From Flammeovirgaceae bacterium UBA5008 (GTDB taxonomy: Bacteria; Bacteroidota; Bacteroidia; Cytophagales; Cyclobacteriaceae): a DNA stretch of 64,000 nt. The notes under the pieces were generated by a model. It ran no database searches, was not told the DNA's origin, and saw only the letters and a list, made by a program, of their open reading frames with translations. Where the stretch lies: positions 281,401 through 345,400 of the forward strand of contig DGYK01000060.1 of assembly GCA_002398365.1 (NCBI GenBank), in the 5' to 3' direction. Positions 34,968-44,664 of this stretch are shown here, one piece after another. Every line of letters starts with the position of its first letter. Position 1 is the stretch's first letter. The position numbers and the translations under genes are program-made.

Positions 34968-36189
34968 ATCATTCATTTATTCAACTCTGTTTCTTTTGGT
35001 GTCGTTTGCAGCTGTTGCCCAAAAGACAAAGGCGCAATTGCAACGCGAGAAGCAAGAGAACCTAAGAAAAATTCAAGAGACTGAGAAAATCCTAACTGAA
35101 ACAACAACCGAGAAAAAAAACTCCATTGGAGAGTTAAGTGCTTTGAATAAACGTATTGAACAGCAAGAAGTGCTGATGATTTCTATTAATGCCGAAATTG
35201 AATTGCTTGACTTCGACATTGAAGAAGACAACCAAATCATCACTTCGCTGGAAAATGATGTAGATAAGTTAAAGAAGGAATATGCCTCCATGATTTTTGC
35301 GGCACAAAAGGCAAGTGGAAAAATCGATCGCCTCACTTTTTTGTTTTCAGCAAGTTCATTTGACCAATTGTTGATGCGCCTGAAGTATATGGAACAGTAT
35401 GGCAAAGCGCGTCAGGAGCAAGCTGAAGCCATCGCTAAGGTGCAGCAGTTGCTGGCGGAGCAAGTGCGACAAACTGAATTGAAGCGAAATGAGAAGAAGG
35501 ATTTATTGGCAGAAGAAGAAAAAGAAAACAACCAATTGGCTGGCCTGAAGAAAAAGCAGAAGACGCTGGTAAAGTCGTTGGAGAAGGAAGAGAAGCGGTT
35601 GCGCAAAGACTTGTTGGAAACAAAAAAGGCGGTAGCCGAATTGGATAACTTAATTGCAAAGGTAATTAAGGAAGAAATGGAAAGAGCGGCAGCAGAAGCG
35701 AAGCGCGCCCGCGAGGCAAAAGCGAAGGCTGCCAATAAGAAAGTGGAAGAAGTTGAAGTATCTGACGAGCGAATTGCATTGTCAGCTTCTTTCGAGGAAA
35801 ACAAAGACAAGTTCTCGTGGCCTGTTTCTGGTTTTGTTTCGCAACGTTTTGGTCGTCAGCGACACCCAGTTTTAAAAGGTATAGAAATAGACAATGATGG
35901 GATTAACATTCAAACAAAATCGGGAGAGCTAGTCAAAGCTATTTTTGGGGGTGAAGTACGCAAAGTCGCTTTTTTTCCCGGCATTGGCACCGCAGTAATT
36001 GTTAGTCACGGTGAGTTCTTTACTATATATGCCGGACTAAAGGATGTTACTGTTCGCGTAGGGCAAAACATTGCGGTGAATTCTGAAATAGGACGTGTAA
36101 TTGCCAATGCAGAAGGCATTTCCGAACTGAGATTCAAAATCTTTAAAAATGCCACTCCACTTGATCCGCAACAGTGGCTCAGAAACTAA
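34954..36189 (+). CDS. EnvC-like M23 family protein with degenerate LytM domain
   Basis: A 411-residue exported protein. Start is taken at 34954, where the signal peptide begins (MIAGRSFIYSTLFLLVSFAAVA, seen across residues 1-22); the longer open frame runs inside DUF4292. Residues about 25-270 form long coiled coils rich in Lys, Glu and Gln. The C-terminal 120 residues are a LytM/M23 fold (SGFVSQRFGRQRHPVLKG). Zinc ligands look lost: the HxxxD motif region reads IDNDGIN, the YxHL position reads YAGL, and the HxH position reads ELRFKIF. This is like EnvC, which activates amidases instead of cutting peptidoglycan itself. A role in cell separation is inferred. Confidence 0.88.
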   Translation: MIAGRSFIYSTLFLLVSFAAVAQKTKAQLQREKQENLRKIQETEKILTETTTEKKNSIGELSALNKRIEQQEVLMISINAEIELLDFDIEEDNQIITSLENDVDKLKKEYASMIFAAQKASGKIDRLTFLFSASSFDQLLMRLKYMEQYGKARQEQAEAIAKVQQLLAEQVRQTELKRNEKKDLLAEEEKENNQLAGLKKKQKTLVKSLEKEEKRLRKDLLETKKAVAELDNLIAKVIKEEMERAAAEAKRAREAKAKAANKKVEEVEVSDERIALSASFEENKDKFSWPVSGFVSQRFGRQRHPVLKGIEIDNDGINIQTKSGELVKAIFGGEVRKVAFFPGIGTAVIVSHGEFFTIYAGLKDVTVRVGQNIAVNSEIGRVIANAEGISELRFKIFKNATPLDPQQWLRN

Positions 36190-36194
36190 TGATA

Positions 36195-36218
36195 AAGGCG
36201 GGCTCCTCAGCCCGCCTT
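36195..36218. terminator. Perfect 10-bp hairpin between EnvC-like gene and clpB
   Basis: AAGGCGGGCT and AGCCCGCCTT pair perfectly around a 4-base CCTC loop, in the 81-base gap between convergent stops. T-runs are short on both strands (TTT on the minus strand), so it is likely a bidirectional but imperfect terminator. Confidence 0.65.
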
Positions 36219-36270
36219 ACCCAAAACTACCCACCTAGTCGATGGATATCACTAAACAACAACACATCAC

Positions 36271-38886
36271 TTAACTTAACACATCCGGTTCCACCACATT
36301 CACAAAGTCAAATTCTACGTCATTTTTTAATTCAACAAAAATTACGGAATCCTTGTTCACTTTTCCGGATAAAATTTGCTTCGATAACTCATTCAGCAAC
36401 TCACGCTGTAAAACCCGCTTCAATGGACGAGCTCCGTATTGTGGATCAAAGCCCAGTTTAGCTAATCTGTTTAACGCCTCCTCTGAAATTTCAAGCTTTA
36501 TGCCACTCTCGGTTAAACGGTTTTGAATCAGCTTGAACTGAATTTCCACAATTTTGCGGATGTCGCCTTTGCTGAGCGGACGGAACATAATCACTTCATC
36601 CACCCGATTGAGGAATTCCGGACGAACCGACTTCTTAAGCATCTCTAAAACTTGCTCTTTCGTTTCTTCAATCACTTCAAAAAAGTTGGCATCAGTAATT
36701 TTTTCAAAGTTCTCCTGAATAATAGCCGAACCAATGTTGGTGGTCATGATGATGATTGTGTTTTTAAAATTGGCCGTCCTTCCTTTATTGTCGGTCAATC
36801 GACCATCATCCAACACTTGCAACAATATGTTGAAAACGTCCGGATGTGCTTTTTCAATTTCATCTAAAAGAATTACTGAATACGGTTTTCTGCGAACCGC
36901 CTCAGTTAATTGGCCACCTTCATCGTAGCCCACATACCCGGGAGGCGCACCAATCAATCGACTTACACTGTGCTTCTCCTGGTACTCACTCATGTCGATT
37001 CGTACCATAGCGTTATCATCATTAAAAAGATAGTCGGCCAGCGCTTTCGATAATTCCGTTTTACCAACACCGGTGGTTCCCATAAAAATGAATGAACCAA
37101 TCGGGCGCTTGGGATCTTGCAACCCGGCTCTGCTTCTGCGCACCGCATCACTCAATGCTTTTATCGCCTCTTCCTGTCCGGCCACTCGCTTGCCCAATTC
37201 TGCTTCGAGCGATAAAAGTTTTTCACGCTCGCTTTGCAGCATTTTGGAAACGGGTATGCCTGTCCACTTCGCGACAATCTCTGCAATGTCTTCGCTGTCC
37301 ACTTCTTCTTTCATCAGCGAGTTTTCACCTTGCATCTCTTTCATCTTCACTTCCAACTCGGCCAGACGTTTTTCGGCAGCGGTAATTTTTCCATAGCGAA
37401 TCTCAGCCACCTTTCCATAGTCTCCGGCCTTTTCTGCCTGTTCGGCTTCAAACTTGAGTTTGTCCATAGCTTCTTTCTCCCAGCGAATACCTTGCACTAC
37501 TTCTTTCTCACTTTCCCATTTGGCCTTGAGTGAGTTGCGTGTTTCGGATAGCTCGGCAATGTCTTTGCTCAGTACTGCTTCTTTGTCTTTATTTTTTTCT
37601 CTGCGAATGGCTTCACGCTCAATTTCCAGTTGCATGATTTTACGATTCAGTTCATCCAACTCTTCGGGCAACGAATCCATTTCCAAACGAAGTTTCGATG
37701 CCGCTTCGTCCATCAAGTCAATGGCCTTGTCCGGAAGGAAACGATCAGAGATATACCGACTCGAAAGTTCAACAGAGGCAATTACAGAATCGTCTTTGAT
37801 GCGCACACCATGATGTAATTCGTATTTGTCTTTGATACCGCGCAAGATCGAGATCGAATCTTCCACGGTAGGTTCATCCACCATCACCGCTTGAAATCTG
37901 CGCTCGAGTGCTTTGTCTTTCTCAATGTATTTTTGATACTCTTTCAAGGTGGTGGCACCAATGGCATGTAATTCGCCACGTGCCAAAGCGGGCTTTAACA
38001 AATTCGCAGCATCCATTGCACCCTCACCACCACCTGCGCCTATCAAGGTGTGAATCTCATCGATGAACAAAATAATTTCTCCATCCGAATCGGTCACTTC
38101 CTTAATCACAGCTTTCAGACGCTCTTCAAATTCCCCTTTATATTTTGCACCGGCCACAAGCAAACCCATATCCAACGATACAAGCGTTTTTGTTTTCAAA
38201 TTTTCGGGCACATCGCCATTCACAATGCGCTGTGCCATGCCCTCTACAATCGCGGTTTTACCTACACCGGGTTCGCCTAAAAGAATCGGATTGTTTTTTG
38301 TTCTTCGTGCGAGAATTTGCAACACGCGTCTGATCTCTTCATCACGGCCAATCACCGGATCGATCTTTCCTTTTTTTGCGAGATCGTTCAGATTTTTGGA
38401 ATAGCGTTCCAACGATTTATACTTTGCTTCTGCATTCTGATCTTTCACGGAAGTGCCACCACGCAATTCTTGAATAGCTTTGATTAAACTACTCCGATCG
38501 AAGCCAACATCTTTTAAGAGAGTAGATACTTTATCCTTCGTTGCTAATAGCGCAAGCAACAGATGTTCCACCGCTACATAATCGTCTTTGAATTCGCGTA
38601 ATTCTTTCTCCGCGTTTTGTAACACGGTATTGCTCGTGGCAGAAAGATAGGCCTGTTGACCGCTTGCTTTTGGGTATGAATTGATCAATTCCTCTAGCTT
38701 GGCTGTCAATATTTGAGTATTGACGTTGAGTTTTTTGAAAACGTATTGTGTCACGTTTTCATCTGTTTGCAAAATGGCCTTCAATAAATGCCCCGGCTCA
38801 ATGGCCAACTGCTGTTGGGCAGCGGCTATTTCGGTGGACTTTTGTAAAGCCTCCTGCGATTTGATGGTGAATTTGTCGAAGTTCAT
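36271..38886 (-). CDS. clpB: ATP-dependent chaperone ClpB
   Basis: An 871-residue Hsp100 disaggregase of full length. The N-domain (1-145) begins MNFDKFTIKSQEALQKS. NBD1 has Walker A GEPGVGKT at 204-211 and Walker B LFIDEIHTL. A coiled-coil M-domain follows at about 400-530 (LDELNRKIMQLEIEREAI). NBD2 has Walker A GTTGVGKT near 605, then VILLDEIEKAHPDV and the C-terminal GARPLKRVLQ. The M-domain and absence of a ClpP-binding IGF loop mark ClpB rather than ClpA/C. With DnaK it resolubilises protein aggregates after heat stress. It is divergent from the glycogen synthase gene over a 122-base gap in which I saw no clear heat-shock operator. Confidence 0.97.
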   Translation of the reverse strand: MNFDKFTIKSQEALQKSTEIAAAQQQLAIEPGHLLKAILQTDENVTQYVFKKLNVNTQILTAKLEELINSYPKASGQQAYLSATSNTVLQNAEKELREFKDDYVAVEHLLLALLATKDKVSTLLKDVGFDRSSLIKAIQELRGGTSVKDQNAEAKYKSLERYSKNLNDLAKKGKIDPVIGRDEEIRRVLQILARRTKNNPILLGEPGVGKTAIVEGMAQRIVNGDVPENLKTKTLVSLDMGLLVAGAKYKGEFEERLKAVIKEVTDSDGEIILFIDEIHTLIGAGGGEGAMDAANLLKPALARGELHAIGATTLKEYQKYIEKDKALERRFQAVMVDEPTVEDSISILRGIKDKYELHHGVRIKDDSVIASVELSSRYISDRFLPDKAIDLMDEAASKLRLEMDSLPEELDELNRKIMQLEIEREAIRREKNKDKEAVLSKDIAELSETRNSLKAKWESEKEVVQGIRWEKEAMDKLKFEAEQAEKAGDYGKVAEIRYGKITAAEKRLAELEVKMKEMQGENSLMKEEVDSEDIAEIVAKWTGIPVSKMLQSEREKLLSLEAELGKRVAGQEEAIKALSDAVRRSRAGLQDPKRPIGSFIFMGTTGVGKTELSKALADYLFNDDNAMVRIDMSEYQEKHSVSRLIGAPPGYVGYDEGGQLTEAVRRKPYSVILLDEIEKAHPDVFNILLQVLDDGRLTDNKGRTANFKNTIIIMTTNIGSAIIQENFEKITDANFFEVIEETKEQVLEMLKKSVRPEFLNRVDEVIMFRPLSKGDIRKIVEIQFKLIQNRLTESGIKLEISEEALNRLAKLGFDPQYGARPLKRVLQRELLNELSKQILSGKVNKDSVIFVELKNDVEFDFVNVVEPDVLS

Positions 38887-39008
38887 ATAGTGATGTTTTG
38901 TCTCACCCCCATCAAATTACTATCCATGATAAATAGTTGATGTTTTTCAGAAAAAATGACATTAAATTGAAGGGTATTAAATGATATTCGGTCAACCTGA
39001 CTTATACT

Positions 39009-40832
39009 ATGCCAAAAAGAGTAAAATCGAAAGCCATTCAAAAGGCACATTTTTTAATAGAAGTAGCTTGGGAAGTTTGTAATCAAGTGGGCGGAATTTA
39101 TACAGTGATTCGATCCAAAGCGCCCGCGATGATGGAAAACCATGGATCTAATTATTGTATGATAGGTCCTTATCTATCGAAGAGTATCATGGCTGAGTTA
39201 GAGCCATTAGAGCAAGCGAACGATGTGTTTGGTCAGGCTGCAGCGAATCTCAGCAAAAAAGGATACGAGGTAATTTATGCCGAATGGTTAATCACCGGCA
39301 AACCACGAGTAGTTCTCTTGAATCCAAATGCCATCGAAGAAAAAGCCATGGCAGTGATCAAATATCTGTTGTGGAAAAATCACAGCATCAGCATTCCGGA
39401 TGGTAATAAACTGATTGATCAGGTGATTGGCTTTGCCTACCTCACCAAATTATTTTTTGATGAAGTAGATAAGCTCTCAAGCGATCAAAAGGTAATTGGC
39501 CATTTTCATGAATGGATGGCGGGGTTGCCCATCTTAGATATCAAACGAGATGGCATGAAAGTAAAAACAGTTTTTACCACACATGCCACGCAGCTCGGTC
39601 GTCACCTTGCCATCAACTCACCTTTGTTTTATGCACACCTCCCGTTTTTTAAATGGGAAGATGAAGCGCACAAGTTTGGCGTTGTCACGGAAGCATCTAT
39701 TGAATATGGTTGCGCACAAAGTTGTGATGTGATGACTACTGTGAGTGATGTGACAGCACGCGAATGTAAACACTTGCTGCGCAGACAACCGGATGTGATT
39801 CTGCCAAACGGATTGAACATTCAGCGATTTGAGGCACTGCACGAATTTCAAAATTTACATTCACGACACAAGGAGCAGATTCATCAATTTGTGATGGGCC
39901 ACTTCTTTCATTCGTATTCCTTTGACCTCGACAAAACGATTTACTTTTTTACCAGTGGCCGATTTGAGTACAAGAACAAAGGTTTTGATTTAACACTCGA
40001 AGCGCTTGTTCATCTAAACGAACAACTCAAGCGCGAAAATTCAGAGTACACCGTGGTGATGTTCTTTATCACTAAGCGTGAGTTTTATAGTATCAAGCCG
40101 GAGGTACTGCAATCCCGAGCAGTGATGGAAGAAGTTCGCCAAACCTGCGAAGCCATTGAACGCCAAGTAGGCAAGCGATTGTTTTACGAGAGTACGATGA
40201 GTCAGGATCACCGACTTCCACAACTCAATGATTTTGTGGATGAGTATTGGAAGCTGCGCTACCGCAGAACCATTCAGTCGTGGAAAAGCAACAAGTTGCC
40301 TTTGCCGGTCACTCATAAGTTAGTAAATGAAGAACAAGATGATATCATTCAATTTTTATTGCGAAGAAATTTACTGAACCGTGAAGAAGATAAAGTGAAG
40401 GTGGTGTACCATCCCGATTTTATCAACTCCACTAATCCTTTGTTTGGAATGGACTACAGTCAGTTTGTGCGCGGCTGCCATTTGGGAATTTTCCCAAGCT
40501 ACTATGAGCCATGGGGCTACACTCCGCTGGAATGCATGGCGAGTGGTGTGCCGGCCGTCACCAGCGACTTAAGTGGATTTGGCGATTACTTGCTGCGCAA
40601 CATGCCCGATCATGAAAAGGGCGGTATGTTTGTAGTAGAGCGTGGCAAGCGCACCTTCGATTGGAGCGCGAAGCAATTATCGGCATTCCTCTATAAATTT
40701 TTAATGCAAGACAGACGCAGTCGCATTCAACAGCGCAATCAGGTTGAAAATTACTCAGCTGTTTTTGATTGGGAAAATCTGATTAAGTATTACGAGGAAT
40801 CGTACACAATCGCTTTGGCCGATGGAAAATAA
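39009..40832 (+). CDS. Glycogen synthase, GT3 (eukaryote-like) family
   Basis: A 607-residue enzyme. The N-terminus has the GT3 opening FLIEVAWEVCNQVGGIYTVIRSKAP, with GGIYTVI in the donor-binding loop. Other signatures are HFHEWMAGLP, FTTHATQLGRHLA, DVMTTVSDVTARE, LPNGLN, FFTSGRFEYKNKGFD and the C-terminal acid motif region FPSYYEPWGYTPLECMASGVPAVTSDLSGFG. GT3 enzymes use UDP-glucose and occur in eukaryotes and Bacteroidota, unlike the ADP-glucose GT5 GlgA of most bacteria. Its last 11 bases overlap the ethanolamine-type permease start. Confidence 0.92.
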   Translation: MPKRVKSKAIQKAHFLIEVAWEVCNQVGGIYTVIRSKAPAMMENHGSNYCMIGPYLSKSIMAELEPLEQANDVFGQAAANLSKKGYEVIYAEWLITGKPRVVLLNPNAIEEKAMAVIKYLLWKNHSISIPDGNKLIDQVIGFAYLTKLFFDEVDKLSSDQKVIGHFHEWMAGLPILDIKRDGMKVKTVFTTHATQLGRHLAINSPLFYAHLPFFKWEDEAHKFGVVTEASIEYGCAQSCDVMTTVSDVTARECKHLLRRQPDVILPNGLNIQRFEALHEFQNLHSRHKEQIHQFVMGHFFHSYSFDLDKTIYFFTSGRFEYKNKGFDLTLEALVHLNEQLKRENSEYTVVMFFITKREFYSIKPEVLQSRAVMEEVRQTCEAIERQVGKRLFYESTMSQDHRLPQLNDFVDEYWKLRYRRTIQSWKSNKLPLPVTHKLVNEEQDDIIQFLLRRNLLNREEDKVKVVYHPDFINSTNPLFGMDYSQFVRGCHLGIFPSYYEPWGYTPLECMASGVPAVTSDLSGFGDYLLRNMPDHEKGGMFVVERGKRTFDWSAKQLSAFLYKFLMQDRRSRIQQRNQVENYSAVFDWENLIKYYEESYTIALADGK

Positions 40833-42129
40833 CTTAAAGCGTTCGTTGACACCGGCTATGGTGTGGGGCCTGGGTGTAGGCTATGTTATTTCCGGAAATT
40901 ATTTTGGCTGGAATCTCGGTTTAGAAAAAGGTGGTACGCTCGGCCTTGCCATCGCACTCGTTTTCATCATCATTCTTTACATCACATTTACTTTCAGTTA
41001 TACGGAGTTAGCGTGCTTCATCCCCAAAGCTGGTGGTGCGTTTGATTATGCTAATCGCGCTTTTGGTAAAGAAGTTGGGTTTGTTACCGGCATGGCGCAG
41101 AACATCGAATTTATTTGTGCACCGCCCGCCATCGCTTTTGCTATCGGTTCGTATGGAAATATTTTTTTTCCGGAAATACCGGTATTAATCTTTTCGGTGA
41201 TCGCTTACGTGATTTTTGTGATGCTCAACATTTCGGGAGTGAAAGTAGCTGCCACCTTTGAGTTGGTGATTACTATTTTCGCGGTGGCTGCATTGATTTT
41301 TTTCAGCGGCCTCACCTTTCCAAAATTAGAGTGGACGCACTTAGAAAAGAATGCATGGCCGCATGGCTATGAAGGTGTGTTCGCAGCCATTCCATTTGCC
41401 ATCTGGTTTTTTCTGGGCATTGAAGGTGTTGCTAATCTGGCAGAAGAAACCATCAACCCGAAGCGTACAATTTTAATTGGGTTTGGCTCGGCTATCACCA
41501 CGCTGGTATTGTTGTGTATTATCACTTTTGTGAGTTCGGTAGGCGTTGCCGGATGGGAAGCGATTGTTTATAAAGCGGATGGAACTGCTTCCGATTCACC
41601 ATTGCCATTAGCACTGGAATTTGTTGTGGATCGCTCATCATTCAGTTACCAGCTTTTGTTGGTAGTTGGTTTATTCGGATTGATTGCCTCTTTTCACGGA
41701 TTGATGTTGGCCGCTGGCCGATCTACTTATGAATTTGGAAGAGTAGGTTATGCGCCTGCATTTATTGGCAAGGTGAATGCACGCTTTCAAACTCCGGCCA
41801 ATGCATTGCTAGTAAACATGGGATTGGGATTGATTGCACTCTTCTCGGGCAAGACAGGTGAGATCATCACGATTTCTGTTTTCGGAGCGTTGTCGTTGTA
41901 TATTATTTCCATGTTATCATTGTTACGATTACGTAAAATCGAAACAGATTTGGTTCGGCCATTTAGGGTTCCAATGTATCCGTATTTTCCCATCGTAGCG
42001 TTGGTGATTGCCAGTTTTTCTTTTGTGGCAATGGCGATCTATAATCTGAATTTAGTCGTGATTTATTTTTTGATAATTGGCGTAAGTTATGGGATATTTA
42101 AACTTCAGAGTCGGTTAGTAAAATCGTGA
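40822..42129 (+). CDS. Ethanolamine permease-type APC transporter
   Basis: A 435-residue transporter with about 12 hydrophobic helices. The N-terminal motif SLTPAMVWGLGVGYVISGNYFGWNLGL and the first-loop YTELACFIPKAGGAFDYANRAFGKEVGF match the ethanolamine/amino-acid branch of the APC superfamily (EutH-unrelated, EAT type). It would import ethanolamine or a small amine by proton or cation coupling. It starts inside the end of the glycogen synthase gene and is followed by a gamma-glutamyl ligase 3 bases later, then three catabolic genes, so the context supports amine import. An amino-acid substrate remains possible. Confidence 0.85.
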   Translation: MENNLKRSLTPAMVWGLGVGYVISGNYFGWNLGLEKGGTLGLAIALVFIIILYITFTFSYTELACFIPKAGGAFDYANRAFGKEVGFVTGMAQNIEFICAPPAIAFAIGSYGNIFFPEIPVLIFSVIAYVIFVMLNISGVKVAATFELVITIFAVAALIFFSGLTFPKLEWTHLEKNAWPHGYEGVFAAIPFAIWFFLGIEGVANLAEETINPKRTILIGFGSAITTLVLLCIITFVSSVGVAGWEAIVYKADGTASDSPLPLALEFVVDRSSFSYQLLLVVGLFGLIASFHGLMLAAGRSTYEFGRVGYAPAFIGKVNARFQTPANALLVNMGLGLIALFSGKTGEIITISVFGALSLYIISMLSLLRLRKIETDLVRPFRVPMYPYFPIVALVIASFSFVAMAIYNLNLVVIYFLIIGVSYGIFKLQSRLVKS

Positions 42130-42132
42130 GGT

Positions 42133-43491
42133 ATGGCAACACAAGAAATTTTTAGGTATGTTAAGAATCATCCTTCCGGTAAAGTAAAAATCGCTTACGC
42201 GGATGTGGACGGAGTGCTGCGAGGCAAGTATATCGCAGCCGAGAAGTTTCTGTCGCTGAGCAATGGTGAAACAACTTTTTGTGATGTGATTTTTGGTTGG
42301 GATGCGAGCGATGTAGCTTATGACAATGGAAAATATACAGGTTGGCACACCGGTTATCCCGATGCACCTGCACGATTGGATTTTTCTACGTTTCGAAAAA
42401 TTCCATGGGAAAATGACTTGCCTTTTTTCTTAGGCGAGATTATGGATGTAGATGGAAATCCGGCTTCGATCTGTCCGCGACAACTGTTAAAAAAAATTCA
42501 AGCCGATGCACGTGCCGAAGGCTTCACTCCATTTTTTTCTCAAGAGTTTGAGTGGTTTAATTTTCAGGAAACTCCGCATTCAGCGCAGCAGAAAAATTAT
42601 AAAGACTTAGAGCCGATAACCCCCGGCATGTTTGGCTACTCGATTTTGCGCACCACATTACAAAATCCTTTTTTTAACGATCTCTTTGAATTACTCCGAA
42701 AATTCGATGTGCCAATCGAAGGATTGCATACAGAAACAGGTCCGGGTGTTTTGGAAGCAGCTATTCAATATTCAAATGTGATCGAAGCGGCCGACCGCGC
42801 TACGTTGTTCAAGACGAGCGTGAAGGAGATCGCATACAAGCATGGAATCATGGCTACATTCATGGCCAAGATCAGTGAAAACTTACCGGGCTGTGGCGGG
42901 CATGTGCATCAAAGTTTGTGGGATAAGACAGGTAAGAAAAATTTGTTTTATGCTGCGAATGATCAACACCACATGAGTGAGGTGATGAAGAGCTATGTGG
43001 CAGGGCAACTCTTTTGTTTGCCGCATCTATTGCCGATGTATGCTCCAACGATCAACAGCTATAAGCGATTGGTGGAAGGAGCTTGGGCGCCTACTACACT
43101 CACTTGGGGAGTGGACAACAGAACGGTGGCATTGCGTGTTTTATCCGGTGGAAGTAAATCATGTCGGCTAGAGACGCGTGTGATTGGTTCAGATGTCAAT
43201 CCCTATTTGGCGATGGCCGCAGCGCTGGCTTCTGGGTTGCACGGCATTAAAAAGAAAATGAAATTGAAACAGGCGGCAACGTTTGGTAATGGCTACCGTA
43301 ATTTTTCAAATGGTGTGTTGCCGGGCAACTTGCACGAGGCAACGCAACTGATGAAGAATTCCTCAGTCGCGAGCGAAATTTTAGGTGACAAGTTTGTCGA
43401 GCACTTCACGCAAACCCGCGAATGGGAGTGGAGACAACATTTAAAAGCGGTAACCGACTGGGAGTACAAAAGATATTTTGAGATTATTTAA
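42133..43491 (+). CDS. Glutamine synthetase-like gamma-glutamyl-amine ligase
   Basis: A 452-residue protein of the GS superfamily. It shows the N-terminal KIAYADVDGVLRGKYI beta-grasp, FFSQEFEWFNF, GLHTETGPGVLEAAIQYSN and the catalytic segment CGGHVHQSLW, plus INSYKRLVEGAWAPTTLTWGVDNRTVALRVL. It keeps the ATP- and glutamate-binding side but belongs to the GlnA-like branch that includes PuuA, IpuC and Streptomyces GlnA3/GlnA4, which join glutamate to an amine in place of ammonia. Position between an ethanolamine-type permease and an alcohol dehydrogenase suggests that the amine is ethanolamine, giving gamma-glutamylethanolamide. The classical ammonia-dependent role is less likely in this context. 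Confidence 0.88.
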   Translation: MATQEIFRYVKNHPSGKVKIAYADVDGVLRGKYIAAEKFLSLSNGETTFCDVIFGWDASDVAYDNGKYTGWHTGYPDAPARLDFSTFRKIPWENDLPFFLGEIMDVDGNPASICPRQLLKKIQADARAEGFTPFFSQEFEWFNFQETPHSAQQKNYKDLEPITPGMFGYSILRTTLQNPFFNDLFELLRKFDVPIEGLHTETGPGVLEAAIQYSNVIEAADRATLFKTSVKEIAYKHGIMATFMAKISENLPGCGGHVHQSLWDKTGKKNLFYAANDQHHMSEVMKSYVAGQLFCLPHLLPMYAPTINSYKRLVEGAWAPTTLTWGVDNRTVALRVLSGGSKSCRLETRVIGSDVNPYLAMAAALASGLHGIKKKMKLKQAATFGNGYRNFSNGVLPGNLHEATQLMKNSSVASEILGDKFVEHFTQTREWEWRQHLKAVTDWEYKRYFEII

Positions 43492-43514
43492 AATTTAAAT
43501 TAGAATAGATTAAT

Positions 43515-44663
43515 ATGACCTTCGACAAAATTTACCAATACAATTTTCCAACAACCATACGCTTTGGTGCAGGATCAAGCAATGAGTTGCCCGACTATCT
43601 GAAAAAAAATCAATTGGCGCGGCCGCTGGTGGTTACAGATCCAACCGTAGCACAATTGCCATTTTTCAAAAAGATTATTGAAGACCTGAAAGCAAAATCT
43701 ATTTCTGTTGAAGTGTTTTCAAACATTCACAAAAATCCGGTAAAGTCGGATGTGTATAAAGGAACCGATGCCTACGATGGAACGAAGCGGGATTCGATCA
43801 TTGGTATTGGCGGTGGTGCTGCATTGGATGTGGCGCGCGCCATCGTTCTTCGTGTGAATCATCGCGAAGACTTATTTAAGTACGATGATTTAATTGGTGG
43901 CGATGTGTTTGTCACCAATGATGTGCCCCATTTCATTACCATTCCAACCACAGCAGGAACAGGTAGCGAAGTGGGAAGAAGTGCCATCATTGCTGATGAT
44001 GCTACTCATCAAAAGAAAATATTGTTCTCACCTAAGCTCTTAGCTAAAATAATCTTTGCAGATCCATTACTCACGATGGATTTACCCGCATTTATCACGG
44101 CCGCCACCGGTATGGATGCACTCACACACAACATGGAAGCATACATCGCAAAAATGCCGCATCCATTGTGTGAAGGAATTGGCCTTGAAGGAATTTCACT
44201 GATACACCAATCGCTGGAAAAAGCAGTTACTAAACCGGACTTGGAATCGCGCAGTAAAATGTTGATCGCCTCTCTCATGGGTGCTATCGCCTTTCAAAAA
44301 GGATTAGGAGTCGTTCATTCGTTGGCCCACCCGCTTAGTTCTTTATTGGATACACATCACGGCTTGGCCAATGCTATTAATATTCCTTACGGGATGGAAT
44401 TCAACATCGCAGGCTTTGAAGAAAAATTTAAACGCATCGCACGCACCCTCGAATTGAAAACTGAAACTGGAGATGCGGTTGTCAAGTATTTATTTGAATT
44501 GAATACAAAAGTCAACATTCCACACAAGCTCAGTGCCATCGGTGTAAAGCCGGAGCACATTGAGACGTTGGCAGATTTAGCCATTGCTGATTTTGCACAT
44601 CCCAATAATCCAAAACCTGTAACGCGCGAAGATTTCAAACAGCTTTACCTGAAAGCATTGTAG
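43515..44663 (+). CDS. Iron-containing alcohol dehydrogenase
   Basis: A 382-residue group III ADH. The NAD(P)-binding motif reads SIIGIGGGAALDVARA at about 95-110. The Fe ligands are in place: Asp201 and His205 (GMDALTHN), His268 (GVVHSLAHPL) and His282 (DTHHGLANA), with the 14-residue spacing between the last two seen in FucO. It oxidises a primary alcohol to an aldehyde. In this cluster I infer that it oxidises the hydroxyl of a gamma-glutamyl amino alcohol. It starts 23 bases after the ligase and ends 1 base before the hydrolase gene. Confidence 0.92.
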   Translation: MTFDKIYQYNFPTTIRFGAGSSNELPDYLKKNQLARPLVVTDPTVAQLPFFKKIIEDLKAKSISVEVFSNIHKNPVKSDVYKGTDAYDGTKRDSIIGIGGGAALDVARAIVLRVNHREDLFKYDDLIGGDVFVTNDVPHFITIPTTAGTGSEVGRSAIIADDATHQKKILFSPKLLAKIIFADPLLTMDLPAFITAATGMDALTHNMEAYIAKMPHPLCEGIGLEGISLIHQSLEKAVTKPDLESRSKMLIASLMGAIAFQKGLGVVHSLAHPLSSLLDTHHGLANAINIPYGMEFNIAGFEEKFKRIARTLELKTETGDAVVKYLFELNTKVNIPHKLSAIGVKPEHIETLADLAIADFAHPNNPKPVTREDFKQLYLKAL

Positions 44664-44664
44664 T

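Noticed and set aside
36195..36218. GC-rich hairpin as an insertion-sequence end or REP element
   Set aside because: Only one copy was noticed and it lies between two convergent stops, so a terminator role is simpler.
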